A DNA stretch of 36,214 nucleotides from Candidatus Desulfovibrio gallistercoris (GTDB lineage: Bacteria > Desulfobacterota > Desulfovibrionia > Desulfovibrionales > Desulfovibrionaceae). The stretch lies in assembly GCA_019118745.1 (NCBI GenBank), contig DWYJ01000061.1, positions 1 through 36,214 of the forward strand. Reading direction: 5' to 3'. Below the pieces are notes generated by a model that had not been told where the DNA came from, did no database searches, and saw only the letters and a program-made list of their open reading frames with translations. The position numbers and the translations under genes were made by a program. Shown in pieces: positions 28,848-36,088 of this stretch (position 1 is the stretch's first letter; the number at the start of each line of letters is the position of its first letter).

Positions 28848-29152
28848 GATTCCCTCCATTGGTTGCAGTTCCGGCACTCCCGCCACTGGCGGAGCGCATA
28901 GGGGTTCGAGGTGGGCATGGGGGCCGCGCGCCGGGCCGTGCAGACGTCCCGGCCCCAGGGGCCGCCGTAGACCGGGCAGGGCCGCGCCAGCACGCGCAGG
29001 ATGCGCTCCTCCATGCGGCCCGTGCCGCCCGGATAGCGGTCGTGGTAGACGAGGGAAAGGGACGTGCGGGCCACGCCCAGGCGGCGCGCCGTGGCCGCCA
29101 CCCCGTCCGCCTTGACGGCGGCATGCAGCAGTTCGCGCGCTTCCTCACGCAT
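28841..29152 (-). CDS. HTH DNA-binding protein, 103 aa
   Basis: The N-terminal half has a LacI-like helix-turn-helix (DGVAATARRLGVARTSLSLV). The C-terminal half carries four cysteines (RPCPVYGG; GRDVCTARR; ECRNCNQW), so a metal site is possible. It overlaps both neighbours by about 8 nt, showing tight coupling within the early operon. A regulatory or DNA-binding role is inferred from the HTH alone. Confidence 0.7.
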   Translation of the reverse strand: MREEARELLHAAVKADGVAATARRLGVARTSLSLVYHDRYPGGTGRMEERILRVLARPCPVYGGPWGRDVCTARRAAPMPTSNPYALRQWRECRNCNQWRESC

Positions 29153-29684
29153 GGCCGCCTCCCAGAAAGATCGTCCGGCCCGTGTTGCGGTCCGTGACGC
29201 ACTTTTCCGCCCGGTTGTAGGACGGGGCCAGCGGGCCGCTGTCTGCCTCCGGCAGCAGGAAAAAGGCGCGGGTGCGGGCCGTCCGGCCCAGGAAGCCCGC
29301 CCGGTACAGGGCGCGGCAGTAGTTGGTCAGGTTGTTTTCCGCGTCGCGTTCCTCCCCGTCGCTCACCGTCTGGAGCAGGGAGTCCACGGAAAAATGATCG
29401 GCCATGCGCATGACCGCCCATGCCCGCTGCCGCAGGGTGCGTCCGGCGCTGGCCGCGCCGCGGCCCTTGCGCTGGCAGGGCATGAAGCCGCCGCGCTCCA
29501 GTTCTTCCCTCCCGTGGCGGGTCAGCCCGTGCAGGCCGCCCTCGCCGCATACCCAGCCCTTGTGCCGCAGACAGCGGCAGACCGCGGCCACGCTTTCCCC
29601 GCGCACGCCCAGCTCCGCGGCGATCTGCCGGGTGAAGCGCGGACCGTCCGCCAGGATGCGCACTATCCTTTCCGCAAGCTGCAT
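29145..29684 (-). CDS. Winged-helix protein, 179 aa
   Basis: Residues 1-70 look like a winged HTH (LAERIVRILADGPRFTRQIA; ELGVRGESVAAVCRCLRHKG; LHGLTRHGREELER). The rest (NLTNYCRALYRAGFLGRTAR and FFLLPEADSGP) is unassigned. I use the ATG at 29684, with GAGGGG 7 nt upstream; an ATG at 29699 overlapping the MuB stop as ATGA is the alternative and would add five residues. It is probably a phage regulator. Confidence 0.7.
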   Translation of the reverse strand: MQLAERIVRILADGPRFTRQIAAELGVRGESVAAVCRCLRHKGWVCGEGGLHGLTRHGREELERGGFMPCQRKGRGAASAGRTLRQRAWAVMRMADHFSVDSLLQTVSDGEERDAENNLTNYCRALYRAGFLGRTARTRAFFLLPEADSGPLAPSYNRAEKCVTDRNTGRTIFLGGGHA

Positions 29685-29695
29685 ACGCGCCCCCC

Positions 29696-30430
29696 TCATG
29701 CCCGCACGCTCTTGGCCGTGCGGCTCTGCCAGTCGTGGGCCAGCGCCACGCCCGCGAACTGCGGCACGTCCAGCGGCCCGGAAAGGCCGTTGGTGGACGC
29801 GACACGCTCCACATTGGCAAGCACGTTGAGGACCTCCCGCATGCGGCCGCCGGAAAGACGCAGCACTTCCGCGCTCATGGCCGGGGTCAGTTCGTATTCG
29901 CAGAGCTGCTTGCAGGCCAGCGTCACATCCGCCGCCGAACAGGGGCCGAATTCCACCACCTGCGCGATGCGGCTCGAGATCTGCTTGTGGCGGGCGATGG
30001 AGCGCTGTATCTGCTCCATGCCGATGAGCACCACCGTCACCTCGGCCCGGTCGGAGAAATCCCGGATCTTTTCCAGCACGGCGGCATTGGCGGACAGGGT
30101 GAACTCGGCCTCGTCGATGATAATCGGGCACTGCCGTTCCACCAGCACGCGCAGGCAACGCTCGAAAAGCTGCTGCGCCGTGCCGCGTCCGTCGATGTTC
30201 AGGGCCTTGCACAGCTCCACCAGAAAATACTTGGGGGTCATGTCTATATTGGCCCGCAGATAGACGGCCCCGACCTCTTCGGCCCAGCGGTAGACGACGT
30301 GGCTCTTGCCGTAGCCCGGCTGGCCATGCACCAGCATCATGCCCGCCTCGGCGGCCCCGCGCCGCTCCACGGCCTTCACGCCGGCGGCAAAGCGAGCGTA
30401 ATTCTCTGTTTTGACAAAGGCTTTTTTCAT
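29696..30430 (-). CDS. MuB-like AAA+ transposition ATPase
   Basis: A 244-residue AAA ATPase. Walker A is GQPGYGKSH (residues 36-44) and Walker B is PIIIDEAEF (102-110), followed by VTVVLIGMEQ and a C-terminal lid (LRLSGGRMREVLNVLANVER). MuB binds target DNA, activates the transposase and gives target immunity. It is shorter than Mu B (312 aa) and lacks that protein's N-terminal HTH, as in many Mu relatives. It follows the transposase gene. Confidence 0.92.
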   Translation of the reverse strand: MKKAFVKTENYARFAAGVKAVERRGAAEAGMMLVHGQPGYGKSHVVYRWAEEVGAVYLRANIDMTPKYFLVELCKALNIDGRGTAQQLFERCLRVLVERQCPIIIDEAEFTLSANAAVLEKIRDFSDRAEVTVVLIGMEQIQRSIARHKQISSRIAQVVEFGPCSAADVTLACKQLCEYELTPAMSAEVLRLSGGRMREVLNVLANVERVASTNGLSGPLDVPQFAGVALAHDWQSRTAKSVRA

Positions 30431-30579
30431 TTCTCCCTCCTGAGATCCCGCGAACTGTTTCGTTTGGGACGCTTGGCGTTCCCAGCCATACGGCCTGTCG
30501 TCTCGCGGAAAGAACGCGGGTTTTCCGCTTGGTCCGGGCCGGGCGGCGCTGTGCCGCCGCCTCGCATCCAGCTTTTCAC
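30427..30579 (-). CDS. Possible small ORF (50 aa) between transposase and MuB
   Basis: The 156-nt gap between the transposase and MuB genes contains a frame from GTG 30579 (or ATG 30567) ending in an ATGA overlap with MuB. It is Arg/Lys/Pro-rich (AKRPKRNSSRDLRREK at the end) and its first part coincides with a GC hairpin repeated near 18070. It could be a leader enabling coupling to MuB or just an open frame. Confidence 0.25.
   Translation of the reverse strand: MKSWMRGGGTAPPGPDQAENPRSFRETTGRMAGNAKRPKRNSSRDLRREK
30540..30562. repeat. Short GC hairpin repeat
   Basis: GGGCGGCGCTGTGCCGCCGC (GGCGGC and GCCGCC arms with a 5-nt loop) is shared with about 18070-18093. There is no T-run immediately after it on the minus strand, so it is not a clear terminator. 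Confidence 0.5.
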
Positions 30580-30586
30580 CGGCCGC

Positions 30587-32710
30587 TCATGCGATGCCCT
30601 GCGCGGCGTAGAGTTCGCGCAGATCCGCGTATTCCTCGCCCTGCCGGTAGGCGGCCAGCCATTCCCTGTCCGCATCCGTCCGCTGCTCCGCATGGGCCAT
30701 GAGCCAGCGGAAGCGGTCGTATGTCGTCGCAAAGACGGGACGGGCGGCTGCCGGGGCCGCGCCATCCGCCGCAGGGCGGGACGGCGGGGCCGTCTCTACG
30801 ACGGCGGCCCGGACGACGGAGGCGTCCACGGCCGGCGCTTCCGCCACCGGCGGCAGGCTGATGGCCGCGCCGGGCGCTATCTTTTGCAGTCTGGCGTCCA
30901 GCCGTCTGACCTGTGCCCGCGCCCGCTTTTCGCGCGCGGCCTCGACGCGGCTCCGCTCGAAATAGGGGCGCGTATTGCCTTCCAGCGCCGCCTCGCAGAT
31001 GCGGCGTCCGTCGGCGGTCCAGCACCAGACGCGCCCGGCGTCCCAGATGTCGTACCGCACCTCCACGGCTTCCCCGTGGAAGTCCGCCAGCTCCGGCGCA
31101 AAGTAGCGCCCGGAGGAGAATTGCAGCCAGCCGTTGCGCGTGATGCGCCGCACTGCCGGCATGAACAGTTCGGACGCCATGTCCCGCGGCACGCTCACCG
31201 GCTCGAATCCCCGCGCCGTGAAGGTCCGCCAGTATTCCTCCGGGCTGTAGTGGCGCAGGCGGCCCTCCGCATCCCGGTACCGGGGCAGGCCCCGGTGCGG
31301 CGCGGCGTTGTAGCGCTCCACGCAGGCAAGGATGTGCCGCTTGAACTCGTCCCATGTGGGCAGCATGGCCCGCCCGCCTTCGCGGATGGCAGCCCGCGAG
31401 AGCTTGAAATTCCGCTTTGCCGCGTCCCTGTCCATGAGCGCGCCGGTATAGCTGGGGAGCTCCTGGGCGGCCCGGACGCAGATGCTCTTGATGGCCCGTT
31501 CCATGAGCCCCTTTCCCTGCGGCCGTCCCGGCAGCGAGGTGGTGGGGGTGATGCCCAGACGCACCAGCATGCCCGTGCGGTCGTCCCGCAGTTGCGCGTT
31601 GACGTAGCCCGGCCCGTTGTCGCTGTAGAACAGGGCCGGGATGCCGCCGAAACAGCAGGCCATGCGCAGGGCATCCAGCACGGTCAGGGCGTTTTCGGCC
31701 AGGGCGACGGACACGCCCACGCAGCGCCGGGTGGCCACATCGAGGATGACTGTGATCTCCGGCTTGAAGGGCTGACCGTGGTCAGGGTGCAGCACTTCCG
31801 CATCGAAGGTGGTGCCGTCGGCCGTATACACGTCGGTGGGCCACAGTTCGGAAGTGTCGCGGCGCTGGTGCGGCCGCAGCCTGAGCAACGCATTGCCCGT
31901 GGCCCGGCCCGCCTCGCGCTCGGGGCGGCCCATCTTGCCCAGCAGGCGGCGGCAGGCATGGATGCTCGGCGGCTCCTCGCCTCGCTCCCGCATGGCCCGG
32001 CACAGGGCCTCATGCGCCATGACCACCGAAGGATGTTGCGGCATCTGATAGAATGCCAGGAAGTCCTCGCCCCAGGCCGGTACGGCGTATCCCCGTCGTA
32101 TGCGCGGCGTCAGGGCGGCCGCGCCGCCTTCCGCCAGCTCTATGCACCAGCGCCACAGCGTCCGCTCCGAAAGGTGCGGTCGCCGCATGCGCGGCAGAGC
32201 CTGCGGCAGCAGCGCCGCCAGACGCTCGTCCAGTTCGCCGAGCCGTGAAAGGTTCACCAGATGGCTGACGGCCCGTGTCTTCCCCACCAGCGGCGTCAGG
32301 CGCTCTATCTCCGCACAGAAGGCCAGCCGGGCTATGGTCGTCCGGCGTTCCTTGTCCGTTCTGTCATCCAGCGGCACAAGGGGAGACGCGCTGCCATTTG
32401 CCGCGCGAAGTCCGCCGCTTGCGCCGTCTGGCGTCAGCGGGAGCTGTCCTGCCGGGCAGGCCGCGCCGTCTTCCGGCGTAGCGGCCCGGCCGGCGCGCAG
32501 CAGGGCCGAGGCCAGCCTGTCCCGGATCTCCGCGGACATGGAGGACACCACCCACAAGTTGCCGCCCCCCCGGCCCGCGCGGGGCAGGGACTGCCAGCCC
32601 TCACGCTTGGCGCGGGCATGCACACTTTTGACGCTGACGCCTAAATATTTTGCCAGCTTCTGTGTGCTGTATGTGGTTTCGATGGGGGCCACGGCGGTTC
32701 TCCCTGTCAT
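30587..32710 (-). CDS. MuA-type DDE transposase
   Basis: A 707-residue transposase. Residues 13-55 are the Mu-type DNA-binding domain (TYSTQKLAKYLGVSVKSVHA; KREGWQSLPRAGRGGGN). The catalytic triad is visible as D298 (TADG), D364 (FYSDNGPGYVN) and E404 (GLMERA). A beta-barrel domain follows at about 520-570 and a MuB/ClpX-interacting helical tail at the C-terminus. It catalyses integration and replicative transposition. A GTG at 32692, six codons in and 7 nt after AGGGAG, has a better ribosome site than the ATG at 32710 and may be the true start. It follows the Ner-like gene by 10 nt. Confidence 0.95.
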   Translation of the reverse strand: MTGRTAVAPIETTYSTQKLAKYLGVSVKSVHARAKREGWQSLPRAGRGGGNLWVVSSMSAEIRDRLASALLRAGRAATPEDGAACPAGQLPLTPDGASGGLRAANGSASPLVPLDDRTDKERRTTIARLAFCAEIERLTPLVGKTRAVSHLVNLSRLGELDERLAALLPQALPRMRRPHLSERTLWRWCIELAEGGAAALTPRIRRGYAVPAWGEDFLAFYQMPQHPSVVMAHEALCRAMRERGEEPPSIHACRRLLGKMGRPEREAGRATGNALLRLRPHQRRDTSELWPTDVYTADGTTFDAEVLHPDHGQPFKPEITVILDVATRRCVGVSVALAENALTVLDALRMACCFGGIPALFYSDNGPGYVNAQLRDDRTGMLVRLGITPTTSLPGRPQGKGLMERAIKSICVRAAQELPSYTGALMDRDAAKRNFKLSRAAIREGGRAMLPTWDEFKRHILACVERYNAAPHRGLPRYRDAEGRLRHYSPEEYWRTFTARGFEPVSVPRDMASELFMPAVRRITRNGWLQFSSGRYFAPELADFHGEAVEVRYDIWDAGRVWCWTADGRRICEAALEGNTRPYFERSRVEAAREKRARAQVRRLDARLQKIAPGAAISLPPVAEAPAVDASVVRAAVVETAPPSRPAADGAAPAAARPVFATTYDRFRWLMAHAEQRTDADREWLAAYRQGEEYADLRELYAAQGIA

Positions 32711-32720
32711 TAGAACATTT

Positions 32721-32969
32721 TTACGGCCTGTCGTTTCGCGGATCGCAGAGGTATTTTTCCGGCGCGCCGTGAGCGCGCAGCCAGTCCAGCACCTTGGGAC
32801 TGTGGATCTGCCCGGACAGTGTCCGGTACACAGCCACGCCGGAGATGCCCAGTTCCCGCGCCAGCGCGGCTCCGCTCATGCCCTGCGCGTCCAGCACTTC
32901 CTGCAGGCGGCGGCGATAGCGGGCACGCTCGGCCCCAAGGGCCATTTTCCGGGCATAGGTCAGACTCAT
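32721..32969 (-). CDS. Ner-like HTH DNA-binding protein
   Basis: An 82-residue protein with a helix-turn-helix (AQGMSGAALARELGISGVAV then YRTLSGQI, residues 28-55). Its position just before the transposase matches Mu Ner, which turns down early transcription. The ATG at 32969 overlaps the previous stop (ATGA) and has GGAGG upstream. The Ner label is by position and size; sequence similarity is only at the HTH level. Confidence 0.75.
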   Translation of the reverse strand: MSLTYARKMALGAERARYRRRLQEVLDAQGMSGAALARELGISGVAVYRTLSGQIHSPKVLDWLRAHGAPEKYLCDPRNDRP

Positions 32970-33391
32970 AGTTCGTCCTCCAGCTTGCGCAGCTGCTTTT
33001 TCATCTTCTTTTGCCGGATCAGCGTGCGGGCATATTCGGCCAGCTTGCGGTCCTCTTCCGTCATGATGTCCATGCCCACGCTGCGCAGCATGACCCGCAA
33101 CGGCTCCGCATTGCGGGCCGCCGCGCAAAAGGCCAGCAAGGCCAGGATGGACGGCGGGTGCGAGGTGTCCGAGGGGGAGAGCATCTTGTCCAGCGTCGCC
33201 TTGGAGAAGGACGCGGCGTTGCCCTTTGTCAGCTTCACGCCCGCCAGCACGGCCAGCTCGTTCATCATGTCCGGCAACGCCTTGCGGCCGTCGCAGACCG
33301 GAGCCTTGGCGGCCTCGCGCATGGCGGCCTTGATGGCCGGGATGATCCCCGCCAGCGCGGCATAGCCATCAAAAAGGGATGCTTGTTTCAT
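32966..33391 (-). CDS. Early phage protein, possible regulator (141 aa)
   Basis: This starts MKQASLFDGYAALAGIIPAI at an ATG with GAGGAC 5 nt upstream. The frame is open for 177 more codons upstream but there overlaps the better-supported 65-aa gene, so I do not extend it. The middle (MMNELAVLAGVKLTKGNAAS; SILALLAFCAAARNAEPLRV) is reminiscent of short CII-like phage regulators that pick a target from a helical bundle; the similarity is weak. The C-terminus is very basic (RQKKMKKQLRKLEDEL). Confidence 0.65.
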   Translation of the reverse strand: MKQASLFDGYAALAGIIPAIKAAMREAAKAPVCDGRKALPDMMNELAVLAGVKLTKGNAASFSKATLDKMLSPSDTSHPPSILALLAFCAAARNAEPLRVMLRSVGMDIMTEEDRKLAEYARTLIRQKKMKKQLRKLEDEL

Positions 33392-33510
33392 GCTGTCCTC
33401 GTGTGATCCGTTTTCATTCCCGTCGGCCAGCGCAGCCACTGGCCGCCAGTGGGAAAACAGGTCAATCAACGTATACGCATACAAAAACGGCTTAAGATGG
33501 GCGTGGGTGG

Positions 33511-33708
33511 TCAGGCGTAATTTTCGACTAGCCATTGGTCTCGTCTGGCCCTGGCCTCTTCGAGCGTCTTGGCGACACAGGAGAAGAGCTTCCCATTCGT
33601 GTGCCGGTAGTCGTACTGAACCCGAGTGGGGTTTCTTCTGAACATTCTGGACGTAAAGGTTTCGTACTGCTCCTGGCCGTTGGCGAGGGATTGCGGATTC
33701 AATGCCAT
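33511..33708 (-). CDS. Small early protein, 65 aa
   Basis: This is the first gene of the leftward early operon. The sequence VQYDYRHTNGKLFSCVAKTL then EEARARRDQWLVEN suggests a three-stranded sheet plus helix, like AP2/arm-binding small domains of phage proteins; that is a structural guess. AAAGGAAA lies 6 nt before the ATG. Between it and the next gene (33392-33510) there is only a small hairpin (CCACTGG/CCAGTGG at 33436-33452). Confidence 0.6.
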   Translation of the reverse strand: MALNPQSLANGQEQYETFTSRMFRRNPTRVQYDYRHTNGKLFSCVAKTLEEARARRDQWLVENYA

Positions 33709-33721
33709 GACAGTTTCCTTT

Positions 33722-33736
33722 CCCGTCTATGACGGG
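33722..33736. promoter_or_regulatory. Small palindrome before the first early gene
   Basis: CCCGTC-tat-GACGGG lies 14 nt upstream of the 65-aa gene start, adjacent to its ribosome site. It may be an mRNA hairpin or a protein site. Confidence 0.35.
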
Positions 33737-33790
33737 CTTGAGATGAAAGAGTTCGGTCCATTTTCGTCGGCCTTCGGGACGTTGACCAAG

Positions 33791-33850
33791 AGGCCGTGGG
33801 GCGTTAGTTCTTTTTGTGCGACTAAACATAACTCTACCCACGGCCTTTTT
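33791..33850. other. Inverted repeat in the early leader
   Basis: A perfect 10-bp inverted repeat (AGGCCGTGGG at 33791-33800, CCCACGGCCT at 33837-33846) encloses 36 nt and is followed on the plus strand by TTTTT. Rightward it looks like a terminator; leftward it would be a structured leader of the early transcript. Confidence 0.5.
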
Positions 33851-33851
33851 C

Positions 33852-33868
33852 TTTCTTTTTGAAAGAAA
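33852..33868. promoter_or_regulatory. Candidate repressor operator O1
   Basis: TTTCTTT-TTG-AAAGAAA is a perfect dyad. On the minus strand it fills exactly the 17 nt after a consensus -35 TTGACA (33874-33869), so a bound repressor would block the early promoter. The -10 at the expected place (GAAAAA) is poor. Confidence 0.5.
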
Positions 33869-33883
33869 TGTCAAGCCAAAATG

Positions 33884-33900
33884 AAAGAAAAGCTTTCTTT
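33884..33900. promoter_or_regulatory. Candidate repressor operator O2
   Basis: AAAGAAA-AGC-TTTCTTT uses the same heptamer as O1 with the arms in reverse order and the same 3-nt spacer. Centres of O1 and O2 are 32 bp apart, about three helical turns, so cooperative binding is possible. Confidence 0.5.
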
Positions 33901-33912
33901 TAAGCTCTTTTT

Positions 33913-33928
33913 GAAATATCAATATTTC
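33913..33928. promoter_or_regulatory. AT-rich dyad near the repressor promoter
   Basis: GAAATAT-CA-ATATTTC is a perfect 7-bp dyad between the operators and the repressor gene; it may be a third control site. Confidence 0.4.
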
Positions 33929-33994
33929 TTAATGGCTTACAAATGGCATGACAACAAGTCGTAGGGTAAAAGTTCCCAAGGGGAAGTTTTACCT

Positions 33995-34657
33995 ATGAGC
34001 AGCTTTGGCGAGCGCTTAAAAATCGTTCGAGGAGAGCTAACACAAGCCGAATTCGCGTCTCTCTTAGGCATTCCGCAAGTAACTTTGGGGAATTATGAAA
34101 GAGGCAGGAACGAACCCCGTTTTGAATTCATAAAGCAAGTTTGCTCTCGTTTTGAAATAAACGTGGAATGGCTTCTTTTTGGGACGGGAGACAAAAAAGA
34201 ACGCTTGCAGCATCCCTCCGACGCAGCCAGCTGCGATGTGGATTTGATTATGATCCCGATGGTTGAAGCTCGCCTCTCAGCTGGCCAAGGGAGCCTGTTA
34301 ACGGGCGGCAACTGCGAACGCACCTATGCCTTTCGCTCGGACTTCCTGTATCGTAAGGGAAACCCGGACAATATGGTGCTTATGCGTGTGTCCGGTGATT
34401 CTATGCAACCGGACATACTGAATAATGACGTCGTGCTGATAGACCAGTCGAAAAGAGACATTTTACCTGGTCGTATCTATGCAGTGGGATTCGAGGAGGC
34501 TATCTACCTCAAGCGGATAGATATGCTGCCTGGCAAGGTCATTCTCAAAAGCGCCAACCCGGCTTATCCACCTGTAGAGCTGGATATCCGCGATCAGCAG
34601 GGCGACAGCTTTCGTGTTATCGGACAAGTCCTCTGGAGCGGTCGCGAATACGTTTAG
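33995..34657 (+). CDS. Phage repressor, XRE HTH plus S24 (LexA-like) domain
   Basis: A 220-residue repressor keeping the prophage silent. Residues 15-40 are a clear HTH (LTQAEFASLLGIPQVTLGNY). The C-terminal S24 domain has the catalytic pair S136 (VSGDSMQPD) and K173 (IYLKRI); A96-G97 is a candidate self-cleavage site, so DNA damage could induce the phage. AAGGGGAAG lies 8 nt before the ATG. It is divergent from the early operon across the dyad-rich region. Unlike Mu c, it is of the lambda/LexA kind. Its GC content is lower than that of the late genes. Confidence 0.93.
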   Translation: MSSFGERLKIVRGELTQAEFASLLGIPQVTLGNYERGRNEPRFEFIKQVCSRFEINVEWLLFGTGDKKERLQHPSDAASCDVDLIMIPMVEARLSAGQGSLLTGGNCERTYAFRSDFLYRKGNPDNMVLMRVSGDSMQPDILNNDVVLIDQSKRDILPGRIYAVGFEEAIYLKRIDMLPGKVILKSANPAYPPVELDIRDQQGDSFRVIGQVLWSGREYV

Positions 34658-34690
34658 AAATCTGACGATTTACTGCCAAAAAACACGCAA

Positions 34691-34734
34691 AAAACGCGCG
34701 AATCTGTGCAAAACAGTGCACTTTCGCGCGTTTT
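34691..34734 (+). terminator. Terminator after repressor
   Basis: AAAACGCGCGAA (34691-34702) pairs perfectly with TTCGCGCGTTTT (34723-34734) across a 20-nt loop and ends in T. It is 33 nt after the repressor stop, probably the last phage signal before the attachment end. Confidence 0.7.
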
Positions 34735-35299
34735 CCATTTTGGGGCTTCGACAAGAAAAATTCTTTGCTCTTCGCGGTGTTACACCACGCCACCCCCCGC
34801 CTTTTTCACTGCCAATATCATCACTCCCCCAGTTCTGCCGGACGAGGCCCGCCCCTACTATCTTTCCGTCATCGCGGAGCAGCGACGCCAGCACGAGCTG
34901 GCCCGTTCGCTGCGGCTCGCGCCCCTCATCCGTTCGGAGCGGGACGTCTATGTGGCGGCCCAGCAGCGCAGCGAGCCCAATTTCATCACCCGCTGCCGCG
35001 TGGAAGCGCCGGTGACGGTGCTGGACGGCGGCGAGGCGCAGGCCGGGGCGCTGGAAGGGCACATCGTCTGCATCGAGAGCGCGGACCCCGGCTATGACTG
35101 GCTGTTCACCCGCAACATCGCGGGGCTCGTCACCTGCTACGGCGGGGCCAATTCCCACATGGCCATCCGCTGCGCCGAATACGGCCTGCCCGCCGCCATC
35201 GGTTGCGGCGGCATCCTCTACGAGCGCGCCGGCAAGGCCGGTCTGCTGTTGCTGGATTGCGCCGGAAAACGTATAACCCCCCTGCATGCCGAGGTATGA
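34706..35299 (+). pseudogene. PEP-utilising enzyme, C-terminal fragment interrupted by the prophage
   Basis: Residues about 95-195 of the open frame are a PEP-utilising-enzyme mobile (swivelling His) domain: GLVTCYGGANSHMAIRCAEY holds the phospho-accepting His (H151), followed by GLPAAIGCG. The N-terminal ATP-binding domain is missing. The first 35-45 residues and the GTG start are phage sequence, and no host start codon with a ribosome site precedes the domain. The missing part should lie beyond the other phage end. The frame ends immediately before the next gene, so the two were probably an operon. Confidence 0.8.
34735..34850. other. Phage left-end / host junction (approximate)
   Basis: Sequence changes here from AT-richer phage DNA to the GC-rich host frame. 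Mu-like ends are TG…CA with a 5-bp target duplication; several CA dinucleotides fit, and the other end is outside the window, so the exact base cannot be set. Confidence 0.5.
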
Positions 35300-36088
35300 A
35301 TGCAAGCGTTGATCCTTGCCGCCGGACGCGGGTCCCGGCTGCGTGAACTGACCGACGACAGGCCCAAGTGTCTCGTCCCCCTTGCGGGCAAGCCCCTTTT
35401 GCGCTGGCAATACGACGCCTTGCGGGCCGCCGGCGCGCGGCAGGTGCTGGTGGTGCGCGGCTATCTGGCGGAGCGCCTCGTGCCCGAGGCCGCCGGGCTG
35501 CCGTCCGGCGCCTTTGCCACGGTGGACAATCCGCGCTGGGCACAGTGCAACATGCTGGCGTCCCTGCTCTGCGCCGGCCCCTGGCTGGACGCGGCCTTTG
35601 CCGGCGGCGAGACGGAGGTGGTCGTCAGCTATGCGGACATCGTCTACCCGGCGGAGCACGTGCGCGCCCTGTGCGCCCAGGGCGGCAGCCGTCCCGTGGC
35701 CCTCACCTACGATACGCAGTGGGAGGCCCTCTGGCGCATCCGTTTCGCCGATCCCTTGTCGGATGCCGAAAGCTTCGCCTGCCGGGACGGCCTGCTGTGC
35801 GACATCGGCCGCAAACCCTGCGGTCTGGACGATATCCACGGGCAGTACATGGGCCTTTTGCGGCTGACCGCGCAAGGCTGGCAGACCATCTCCGCCGTCT
35901 GCCGCGAGCTCGGCGAGGCGGTGGATCGCACCGACATGACCACCTTCCTCCGGCTGCTCCTGAGCCGCCGGATACCTGTGGCGGCCGTCCCCGTCGCGGG
36001 GCGCTGGTGCGAAGTGGACGATCAGGATGATCTGCACGCTTACGAGAGCCGCCTTGCGCAGGGCGGCTGGGAACATGACTGGCGCTAG
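35300..36088 (+). CDS. NTP transferase, sugar/choline-phosphate nucleotidyltransferase type
   Basis: A 262-residue nucleotidyltransferase. LILAAGRGSRLRELTDDRPK (residues 4-23) is the nucleotide-binding signature with R13 and K23; VVSYADIVY (108-116) gives the metal-binding Asp (D113), and WCEVDDQDDL (236-245) the second metal site, as in LicC-like cytidylyltransferases. It would activate a phosphorylated small molecule or sugar for a surface polymer or phosphonate-type pathway; the substrate is not evident. The start directly follows the preceding stop (GAGGTATGA-ATG). Its TAG stop abuts an IS5-type end. Confidence 0.85.
   Translation: MQALILAAGRGSRLRELTDDRPKCLVPLAGKPLLRWQYDALRAAGARQVLVVRGYLAERLVPEAAGLPSGAFATVDNPRWAQCNMLASLLCAGPWLDAAFAGGETEVVVSYADIVYPAEHVRALCAQGGSRPVALTYDTQWEALWRIRFADPLSDAESFACRDGLLCDIGRKPCGLDDIHGQYMGLLRLTAQGWQTISAVCRELGEAVDRTDMTTFLRLLLSRRIPVAAVPVAGRWCEVDDQDDLHAYESRLAQGGWEHDWR

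Noticed and set aside
33392..33922. N-terminal extension of the 141-aa early gene to 318 aa
   Set aside because: It would overlap the 65-aa gene and the operator region; the internal ATG at 33391 has a ribosome site and a normal coding look begins there.
34658..34850. Tyrosine or serine integrase attachment site
   Set aside because: There is no integrase gene and no tRNA; the phage has a MuA/MuB transposition system, so random insertion with TG…CA ends is expected.
34670..36076. 468-codon minus-strand frame across the host genes
   Set aside because: It is antisense to a recognisable PEP-mobile domain and a nucleotidyltransferase, and crosses the phage-host junction.
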